From the NCBI GenBank assembly GCA_033297205.1, contig MU859121.1:1994-65993 (forward strand): 64,000 nucleotides of DNA. Direction: 5' to 3'. Positions 54,714 to 64,000 of the stretch are shown here, piece by piece (positions within the stretch are counted from its first letter, which is position 1; each line of letters starts with the position of its first letter). Made by a program: the position numbers and the translations under genes. The DNA is from Pseudoneurospora amorphoporcata. Taxonomy: Eukaryota > Ascomycota > Sordariomycetes > Sordariales > Sordariaceae. The notes beneath the pieces were generated by a model. That model ran no database searches, was not told the origin of the DNA, and worked only from the letters and a program-made list of their open reading frames with translations.

Positions 54714-56288
54714 CTAGAATCTATTCGGCTCGGGAGGGCGGAAACCGTTTGCTCGGGGAGCCTCATACTGGACGCCGGTCATGGCGTCAATTCCTGGTGC
54801 TGGGGCTGCTGCGGCAGCTTGAAGGGTAGTGCGCAGTGGCGGCAACTCCTGTTGGGACCTCCTGTTCTCAAAACCGTAGGATTCGCCCATAGAGGCAGGC
54901 TGTGACCGTCTGATGTTGTTGGCTTCCATCTGGGCTCGCTGGACCTCGTGTCTCAGATGTTCAATTTCGCGGTCTTTGCTGTGGAGTGTCGATGTCAACA
55001 CCTGGATATGGTTGCTCATGCGTTGATGCTCAGAGATGGCTGTGATTTGGTCAGTTCCCTGGAGTCATGAAAGAATGTAAGTCAGCTAGTAACACGAACC
55101 CTTTGTAAGAATTTCCCACTTTGATGCCTTAGAGCCACGCTCCTGGGGCATGAGGTCCCTCAACTGCTCGAATAGCTCCTTCATCTCTGTGCGACGCTTG
55201 CGCTCGGCCAGTTTATGACTAACACGCAACTCGGGTGTCCTGCTGTACGGCTGAGAGCCAGCATGCGAGCCGCCCTCCTCGTTTTGCAGGTCACTAATTG
55301 CTCTATGTTGAAGGCTGTGGTGATGGTGATGGTGCACCGTTGGATTCGCAAAGTCCGCGGACACACTAGACAGCCTATGGGAGTAGTTGTCATCAAGACG
55401 TCGTTGTCCTGATGGCAGCCTGCTGTCTATGGTAAAGTGGCTGCTCGCCAGTGACTCAGCAATGCTGCTCCTCCTAGAGTCGATCAGAGACTGGTTAGAG
55501 GAGGTGACTCGCTGTATCTCCTCCTCGGGGAAAGCCCACGCCTGGCCCTTAGTAGGCTCAGCAGCCCGAGCAATCTGACTCTGTGCCGGCCCAGTAATGG
55601 CAGGCGCCACCCTCGTCCTGTTCCCATCTGGATTGCGCTCAGTACTTGGCTGGTAGCCATTCGAGATGCGGTGATTGGCTAGACCGTTAAGGTCTGAACG
55701 CGGATTGCGCTGCTGGTGTAGAGTTTGATGAATCGATGTCGTCGACTGGTTCTGGCTCGCATATGGCGAGTTGCCGAGGCGCATGTCGTTGAACCCCTGA
55801 TTAAGAGAATGTCTGCTGTCCCAACTTCCTCTCCTAGACATGGCCTCCAGGTCACCATTGAGTGGCAAGGGGCCGCCATTGGGGCCTGTCTCATAAGACG
55901 GAGGGCGGTCGAAGCGTCTGGGGTCTGCGCTGCCCGGTGTTGTGGGGGAAACCATGGAGGCAACGCTCATGTTGCTGTTTACAGGCGGGAGATGCGATTG
56001 CGGTGGCTGGAGGTTCGATGTGTTTGTGGGGGACGGGGACGTCTTATCGATTGGGGAAGGCTGAAAGTTGGAGCCGTTGGGAGTCAAGACACCGACGCCT
56101 GATGCGGCCGACGTGTCTAGGCACAAGTTAGCTGAACGGTCTTGTGGAAGCGCGCGGAGGAACGGAGACTAACGCTTGCTTGACGCATCCGTCGCAGAAT
56201 AATAAGCCGAATCCCGATTGTCTTCGGGGGCGTTGAGCACGCCCGCCAGACCGAGAGGTAGCTTCTGCGAGCCTGATCGCTGAGCCAT
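54714..56288 (-). CDS. bHLH transcription factor (Esc1/DevR-like)
   Basis: Three exons, 56288-56174, 56116-55100 and 55039-54714, agree in phase and give 485 aa. The first two thirds are disordered, rich in Ser/Pro/Asn/Gln with a run of six His (TVHHHHHHSLQHRA). The DNA-binding domain lies at ~336-385: SHKLAERKRRTEMKELFEQL, then RDLMPQERGSKASKWEILTK. It has the H, E and R residues of the basic region that read CANNTG E-boxes, and it continues over the last intron with AISEHQRMSNHIQVLTSTLH into a leucine-type coiled coil. The domain resembles Schizosaccharomyces Esc1 and Aspergillus DevR, which act in sexual and asexual development. Intron 2 has a less common GTTCGT donor. The very long empty upstream region suits a developmentally controlled gene. 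Confidence 0.9.
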
Positions 56289-59200
56289 CATACACTGAGT
56301 TCGGTTTTTCTTCTTCTTCTACTTAGGTCTACCGATTAAGGTCGTAGGGGTTCTTGTTCAGTAGCCGCACACTCGTTCCGGAAGGGAAAACGGCAGAGGT
56401 CCTTGTTTCGAGATCGAGGTTCCAGAATGGGTCGGTAGGATATACAGATGAGTCCTGTAAATATGGGCGAAGGCAGTGGTTGAGGCTCTTGGTCAAAAGG
56501 TACAGATACCTAGGACAATTGTAGGTGGAGAAGGTCTCGCGACAAGGTGGAATGAAGAAGATTGGCAACCGAAGCCTAGGGCGGCATCGAGTCCGGGGCT
56601 CGCAAAGTGCAAGTCGCGAACGTGCGGGTTGGCGGATGGCGGAGGGCGGACTCGAAAAGAGGGGACTGTATGAGTAGCCAATGGATGGTTGCGACGGTCC
56701 GTCTCTTGTCTCTTTTCCTGTCTCTTTTTCTTCTGTGTGTGGCTCTCTCACGCGGTCGCGGAAGGGTGCACAGAGCAGACTTGACGAAAGCTAATAAGCG
56801 AGAGTGGTGCGAATTATGTCAGGCGTAGATTCGAAGGCGGTCGAGACATTGGCCATACGACGACACACTTCAGCTTGAGAATGAGTTGTAGGAAGAAGTC
56901 GAAGGCGGAGGCGGAGAAGCGGGAGAGGTCTGGACTGGGGATCGAGTTGGTCAGGTCTGGCTGAAGGCTGAACGGGATGTGATGGATGGGGGGTGGGAAA
57001 CGGGGCGGGAAAGGAAAATGGGAAACAAAAGCCAAAAGCCTGCGCAAGGTGAGCCGGCAGACGCAGAGACGGGCAGGCGGACAGCGGGCGAGTGCCATGG
57101 CAGGACGGGAGAGCACGTTTTTCAGAGAGGGCCAGGGCAAGTTAGCACGAACTGTGCTGGGGCCGTGCCAACATAGAGGAGCTCTGGAAGGGGAGACATG
57201 GCTTGACAGGGAAGGGGCATTGGTGGTCGGCCCATGGGATTGGCTGGTGGGATGGATGCAGCCAGCCCATGTGTCTCGATGTGCCATGGCTCGCATGGGC
57301 TCCATTCTTGGGCCATTTAGGTAATGTAGAGGTACCTGTTCTTTTTGGCGCAGCGCATCATGCGCCGGTAAGGTACACTACTCGGTGGTCGGTGCAGTTC
57401 CTTCTGCCAAAGGCATCCCATCCGGGCATCTCTCTTCAGTCAGTGTAGATGAGGTGAGATGAGATGAAGCGAGCGGGGACAGTAGCAGCAGTGACCTGAA
57501 GTAATAGAATAGCAGCGCATCAACCCAGCGCAATATCATGGGGCGACAACCTACCTTGGGCAGACTGCCGACAACGGGAAGAGGAAGCATGGAGGAGCAT
57601 GGAGCATAGGGCAGGAACGGGTCGGTACCGTACCTTGGGATGCGTAGATGCGGGAACCTCGACAGCAGCGTGGTACCTGATGCTGCATTTTTGCGCGCTC
57701 TCCTCACCTCGGGATCTCTGCCATCCACGGTGCTACATGAGCATACTCAGCTTGGCGCTCGTTCCTCCAGCGACCGTCAGTAGGGGTATCTCTTGGCCTG
57801 GGTACGGCTCGCTCCCCGCACGACGCGAACGGGAATTTGTGTTCGATTCCGACGAGAGGACACGGTGAGGCTAGTACAAGACCGGTACCTCTGTACTAAT
57901 TATATTGGCAGCACCCGTGGGATACAGCCATCTGCGCGATTCCTCCTGCGCATCCTAACCTCCAGCGTGCCACACTAGGTACTGTGTGCACCAGGCAACG
58001 GGAAGGACAAATGACTGAAAGCAAAGCGGCCGTTCTTGTAGTTGATGTTCGGTATTCCCAAATCCCAACCATATGCGACATTGGCAACTGGAAGGGCATG
58101 TTTTCTGGCAATTGTCCCACCTTGTCCAATGTCATGTCCGTCTCATGTTCGGGATACCTACACGTACTGCGGACTGCCGAGCCGTGATCTGCTTGGCTCG
58201 TCCTTGGGTACCGTGGGAGCGTGGGTGTTGAGTTGCGGCCGGGGTGCGAAGGTGCCAACTCGACCGTGGTCGGCCGGAGACATCCATGTGTTGAGACAAC
58301 CTGGCAACTATGTAGTGTACAAGTATCTTCAACGGGGTCCGCTAACTGCGTTCCGGAAATGGCAGGAGCTATGGCGGTCCATTTAGAGCCGATTTGGAGG
58401 GGATTTGAGGGAAAATGCCACCGAAACACTGCCGATAAGGCTCGCTGGTCCCACCTTGGCTTGTTAGCCCCGCGGTAGCTGGATACACGTGCCGAGCCAC
58501 GGGTCAGGTTTCTTGGGCGTGACAGCCGGACCCAGCACACTGTACAGCACACGGGGCACTTTGGTGATGGAAGTGGTTCGGACCTCATCTGAGCCCCCAG
58601 CTCATCAAGCTACCTTCCCGTTTACTAACGCTTCAACTTGACAACCTCTACAAAAGATGGCTGTTTCAACAGTATTTACTCAGGGTAAGGCTTACAGGAT
58701 AATCCCGCCCATTGACATCGCGTCATCCAGCCCGGTGGAATGTCTCCTTGTTGGAAAAGAGGAGCAAGGGTGAGCCATCAAAGAAAATGGCGAAAATGGC
58801 TACTCCATCCTAGGAGCGAGGTTCATTACTCAAAGGAACCACTGCGCCAAAACAATTTGCGGGGCGTTGTGTTGTGCGCTCAAAGGCGACACCGACGCCC
58901 GCCCGGCACCGCAACGGGAACACACTTCGTGGAGAGAGACACAGACCATACAGCGAGGAACTGGAATCCCTCATTTCCGTTCACGTTGCCATCGCCCGTC
59001 TGTCCCAGGTCTGTCCGCTGCGATCATACGCAAACAGATTTCAGCACCTTCCCAAGGTGGCGCAGATGTGCCATAATGTGCCATCGCTACCAAACAGCCG
59101 CCGACGTTGCGGCTCACCATATAACTCGAGTTAGACTGGGTGCGATATACACCACGAAACATATGGCTTGGGGGGTTGCAATAGGGCGGCATTGATGTGA

Positions 59201-62200
59201 CTGATCTTCTTAAGAGGTGCCACTTTAGGGCATGGGTGTTGTGGTGTATGTGCACTTGGCACGCTACCTCGAGGGTAGCAGTCTGGCAACTGGAATCAAA
59301 CCTTTCACATGGCTTTGTGGTCATGAATTCTGATGTCCGTTCGCCGTCGGGTAGAGGGGCGAATTTTGACATTGCCATATCCCAACGCGAAGATGGACGT
59401 GGAGACCAAGCTGGCAACGAGCAGAGCACTTGCGCTGTCGCCGCGAGTGTGGTTGGATGTGTTATCCAAACTTGGACTTTGTATTTCACCACACGCCACC
59501 CACCTGAATCCTCGATAGTGGATGGTGATGTGGTCGAAGAACAAGCGCGGCAATCACGGCTCCCGGCCCCCGCAGTCTGTTGTCACGGAGCTCGACTTGG
59601 CGATTGTTTGGAGCCCTGCATTCTCCGTGCATACACTAGTACATACCTAACCCTAGGTACATTGTGTACAAGCGGCATCTCAACCAGTTGGAAAGATATT
59701 AGCCGGTCAAATCACATTCTGAAAACAGCACTCGCAGTACACTAACAGAATCTCCAACAACCATGAAAGTGAAGAAACACGCAAGTTAGTTCAAGTTGTA
59801 TATAATTGGTGTGTATAGCATGAAAAAAGAATGGCTTCACCGCCCGCGATATCCCAAGCAATGCACACGTGCGCTCAAGCGATGGACGTTGACAGCTCCG
59901 ACCCCGACCCGCCTTCTTTCTGCTGCAGGCGCAGGTACATCACAGTGATCACACTCGGGAGTCGGGGCCAACCTCAACACGTGTCAACCAGCCCACAATT
60001 TTGCGAGACAGATATCAATCCCACCTGGCATCTGCCGTACCCATCAAATCCGGGTCACCGAGACAGTGTTCATTTCTCTTCAGGTTCTCATTGCTCGCTT
60101 TGTGTTCTCACACTAACTCTCAAACTGACCCTCCCTTCCCCGCCTTCCATTGTTGGAATTCGAAACCCCCCAATTTCCCATTGTTAGCAAGAGCGATCCA
60201 ACGCTGCAACGAGATCGAAACCCACCTTTTTTTTTTTTTTTTTTTTTTTTTTATAACTCTCCGAAGAACGCTGACAAGTGGAAGCCACGAGGAGAATTTC
60301 TGTTTCTTGATGGCACATAGCAGCTTCCTGTCCGCAGCAGCAGCAGCATCTCCGACGTTGTCGAATGCCACATTCCCGTCCAAGCCATTGACTGTCTTGG
60401 CGCCTTTCTGTTCCGTGCATTAATGTCTGGGCCCATTTACCCATGGGAGAGTCCATGATAGTAGACATCCATCGCAGTCTTACAGAAGCCATCGGCCGAA
60501 GACCGGAAACTTTATCCAATCCATCAATAAATTTATCTGGCCAATTTCCCTCGGTCAAATTCCAATTTGCTGCCACTAGCAAATATTGGCAGATCTTCTT
60601 CTTCCTCCCCGCTGTCTATCGCCCACCACCGCAGTACCTTCTCCCACGCTCTCCAGAATATCTCCCACCCGGGCTTTTCCTAGCAGCGGAACCTCAGCTC
60701 ATCGGGGCCCTTGTCCCCTTGTTCGCGGTTTGTTCCCCCGACTTCGCTGAATCGGATTTGCCTTGGATCATCCCCGGGCGCTCTCAAATCCCACCATGTC
60801 AGGCCTGTGATAATACTTACGTTCCTCGGGTTTTATAGCGTACTGTGTAAACTCGGAATGCCTTTAGCCGCTCCCGGGACATGGGTCAATGGGTCCCCCA
60901 CTCCAACAACATTTTCGTCTCGATCTACCTCTTCGAGTAGTCTCTCATAACAACGACGCTCTCCAAATTGTCAGCCCCCATTTTTTCCCCTGCGGATCCG
61001 CCCCGCTTTTCGGCCGCCACAGCAGAGCATGTAGCGCATGGCTTGGAACCTGCGGGTCCAAATGGTGTGACATCCTGATTGGTGGGGGTGGGGTGGATGT
61101 CGCCCATTTGGTCCCGTAGGGAATTCCAAGACTGCGATGGTCCGAGCGGAGGTGGCTGAGTGAATGAGACTATCTTCGAGCTCTTTTTTTTTTTCTCGTA
61201 TCTGTTTTAGTGGCCGCGGCTCTGACGGATCACAACAAATGGGAAATGGGAAATGGAGCTGGCGCATATGATTCTGCTACAAGTCGGGTGGGATCACACT
61301 TCTTGCCAAGAGAACAGCAATCACTGCACCTAAACTCTCCAGTGTATCTTGACCTCTGGAAGCCGCGGAAAGTCGAATTCCAAGACGCCATGAGGCTGTC
61401 CCTGGGTCTTTGACGGGCCTGGGCCTTGTGAAAAGCCGTGGGTTGTGGGTACGGATAGACACCCAGACACCTTGCTGGCCCTGCCAAGATGCCATGACGG
61501 GGAAAATATTGGTGCCCAAGTGGAAAGCTTTCCATTTGGCGACAGCTAGACATGGAATTCCGCTAACGACCCCGAGTCTCCTCCCTACCTTTACGCTACG
61601 TATAGTTTAGCTTGCGAACCGCGAGCCTTATGCCTTCCGATCATGTGGTCTCTGAACCATGTCTCAAACCGGAGTACGGAATATCACGGTCCCTTCCCGA
61701 CATTCCATGGGGCCCTTGACTGGGACTGAGCATCTTTTTCAAATATTCGAACTATCTCAGGGAGGAACTCATTCCGCAGTTTTCAAGACGTTGATGATCC
61801 CTCTTCGAAAAGCTGGAGCTCGAATAGCCGGAGAGAACGCGAAATCCCACAAAAATCAATGAGAAAAGAGTAGTGATATACCATACCTATCAACTCATCG
61901 CAATGACAGCAATTGTCAGAGTCAAGCCATAAAAGACACACACCAACAGTTGATTCCAGCAGCCCGCCCCACGTCGAGCCTAGAGTTCCTAGAACTTGCC
62001 TGATGCGACCAGTATAGGCCAGGGACACAATAGGTCCCCGAGTCGGCGAAGCTAGCGAACTATTATCCGTCCGGGTCCCGAATGAGCGCCTTTTGCAGGC
62101 TACGTAGGCGACACAGGCGTGGCACTCCCGGGTGGGGCGAAAGCGAGCGAAAAGGAACGCCATAAAACTAAACTATTCTTTTCTTCTTAAGCCTCGGGGC

Positions 62201-64000
62201 CATGGCCCTAGAATTCCCTCGATAAACTAATCACTCCCGAGATTGTTCTAGATGTGAGAATGGATTTCCACTGTCCTTCACTTATATGATTTTATCGGTG
62301 GTGGTGATGGAAGTCCATGACTCTTCGGGCTGTCATACTGAACTTGCTGCTTACAAGTGTTGTCAAAATCCGACCTCGTTGTCAGAGGCAAAAATTCATT
62401 CACATTCACAACATCCCATCCAAACGTCTTCGAACTAACCTCCCCAAAAATCATTGGGAACGGGTTAAGCAGCTACCTACACTACCAAGACAGAAAGGAA
62501 CGCCTCGACATTTGTCTCACACCGACATAAAGCAAATCATGCGGTTCATCTATGTTTCCAAAACTTGACTTGCGCACAAGGTCAACTGGGCTGCATCATC
62601 TGCCTACGTAGAAGTAGCTCGCCCTTCACTACAATGGCACCATTGAAACCCTCGTGGGAAATAAAAAGGCCGATGTGATCTAGCACCAGGAACATATGTA
62701 TGTTTCAAAAAGGAAAAGAAAAGTAAAAAGGATGATCGGGTGGGAGAGGGATGTGGAAGGATTCCAATCCTCCTCGATTTCAGCCTCCCGTTTATTCGTA
62801 CCTCTTGGCTTGGCGATGGATTCGATTAAATGTGTCGGTCGGATAGTACCTAGAGCTTCAAGCTGAAGGTCCAGCTTGGTGAGAGGGGTGTACGGCTTAC
62901 CCATTGGTTGAAGGTGTATACGAAGTTGGTCCAGCTTCATTTTTTTTCCTGATTTCATCAATCCCAGGATCGGCCTATCTTCTATTATGATACGAATGTT
63001 TTATGACGTTGAGGCTTCATGGGCCATATCCGAATACAGTATTTGGAAAAGGATGGGACAAAGCGTTGGTGAAGTTTGAGTGTCCTCGTCAGAATGGTTT
63101 GCATTATTTCCTGTCAGTGACAGCTGAGTGCCTCTTCCCTCTTCCAACTAGTAAATTCTCTTGTTAATGTTGATGTCTTAGGGAACCCAGTCCTGTTACA
63201 GTTCCTCCGTTCCAAAGTCATTGAGGTTCAAACATCAACAGCTCGCCAGCTCAACATGTACCGTTCAGATCACAACCTGGTTGCGGCCAGGCGGGCAAGC
63301 AAAGCAACGGTGACACAACCAGCGTCGCACCGCGCTACGTAGTTGCATGCAACAATAAGACTCGGGCGAATACCACATGCGTGCTACACATGCATTCATA
63401 GGTATAGCCGTTGTGTTACGTTGTGGCATCTTTGTTCCAGTTATCTCGGTCGTTATGCGGTGAGCCGATTGGCGTCAGGTAAGGGGTAAGTAAGGTATGA
63501 TACATGCAAAACATCTCGTGGGGTGGGAAGTCGGGAGCTCTAAGCATGGGAGAACGATAATGGGTTTTTGAGAAGTCTGTCAGGATGAATCATGATGTGC
63601 AAAATGAACATCAGTATATTGGAACGAAGAATGAACTCAAATTACAGGACCACGAATGGGCAGGAAATTTACCCACCGCCCCTCACATCTTCTCGTACGT
63701 ATCGTCATATCTAGAGATACCTCCTTTCCTAAGCGCCGACCTGACATCCACCTCCAGGATCACCCACGGAACTTTCCATGTGGAGTCGTAACTCTCGGCC
63801 TCAACTCAGGTTACCTCTTCCAAGCCACTTGTGCAGTGTATCTGAAACATAAATGCAATGGGATTGATGATGGACGGGAGGACAAAGCAGTGCAGCGCTA
63901 CTCCTTCGCCACGTGTAAGTTGCTGATGGTGTCCTACCTCGCCCCCCCCTTTCCTCTGTTTCCCCACCCATTGTTCCCTCTGTGCCCTTGTTACTCTTCA
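56289..64000. other. 7.7-kb region without recognisable genes
   Basis: Both strands were read through to the window end. Frames of up to about 230 codons occur (for example minus 57896-58588 and minus 61783-62163), but none carries a known motif, a plausible exon chain or a signal peptide. A T26 run lies at 60227-60252. Base composition is not extreme, so this does not look like an AT-rich, RIP-mutated transposon relic. It may be regulatory DNA for the bHLH gene or contain non-coding transcripts. Confidence 0.5.
60227..60252 (+). repeat. T26 homopolymer
   Basis: An uninterrupted run of 26 T in non-coding DNA. It would read as a poly(A) run on the minus strand. Confidence 0.9.

Noticed and set aside
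57896..58588. 230-codon minus-strand frame
   Set aside because: No recognisable domain, Cys/Arg/Ser scatter typical of chance, and no supporting exons.
59640..59660. Telomere-like CTAACCCTAG near 59650
   Set aside because: A single unit with no array; not evidence for a chromosome end or an interstitial telomere.
1..64000. Transposable elements, 5S rRNA genes and CRISPR arrays
   Set aside because: No transposase or reverse-transcriptase motifs, terminal repeats, AT-rich RIP blocks, 5S sequence or spaced direct repeats were seen on reading both strands.

Overview
The window comes from a filamentous ascomycete, most likely Neurospora or a close Sordariales relative. Genes carry short introns (about 50-130 bp) with GTAAGT/GTATGT-type donors and CTAAC/CTGAC branch sites. 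Both strands are used, intergenic spaces are long, and the gene set is typical of this group (KEOPS, TIM50, Yae1, mitochondrial EF-G, homoisocitrate dehydrogenase, yapsin-type protease, bHLH factor). The deduced TIM50 length of 540 aa fits Neurospora. I saw no transposon, CRISPR array, tRNA or rRNA gene, apart from one tRNA-like relic.

Layout. 0-10 kb: last exon of CGI121; proline dehydrogenase; a Tim17/22-family protein; a small unknown protein; a secreted cyanovirin-N-homology (CVNH) protein rebuilt from four exons; a Ted1/Cdc1-type phosphoesterase. 10-23 kb: an RraA/HMG-aldolase-like protein; a broken Dal5-type transporter; an F-box-like protein; TIM50; a secreted Gln/Asn/Gly repeat protein containing a duplicated 279-bp unit. 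23-34 kb: a single-pass membrane protein with PPxY motifs; a stretch of decayed genes (a mitochondrial-carrier-like gene with two frameshifts, and an amidase with two frameshifts whose 5' end is inverted); a U2 snRNA gene; a WrbA-type quinone reductase with a CaaX tail. 34-50 kb: Yae1; a proline-rich protein; mitochondrial ribosomal protein uS8m; an Ala/Thr/Pro-rich protein; homoisocitrate dehydrogenase (lysine synthesis); mitochondrial EF-G; a GPI-type aspartic protease. 50-64 kb: gene-poor, with one Esc1/DevR-like bHLH factor and about 7.7 kb of apparently non-coding DNA above it.

The genes do not form one pathway. Several serve mitochondria (proline oxidation, TIM50, uS8m, EF-G, Tim17/22 family, carrier-like). 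Another set belongs to the cell surface or secretory route (CVNH, repeat protein, yapsin, Ted1-like, PPxY protein). The most notable findings are the inverted amidase 5' end, the cluster of broken transporter/amidase/carrier genes, the U2 gene, the quinone reductase whose last intron decides whether a prenylation motif is present, and the repeat protein. All exon boundaries were read by eye from frame, splice consensus and family similarity; no alignment or RNA data were available.
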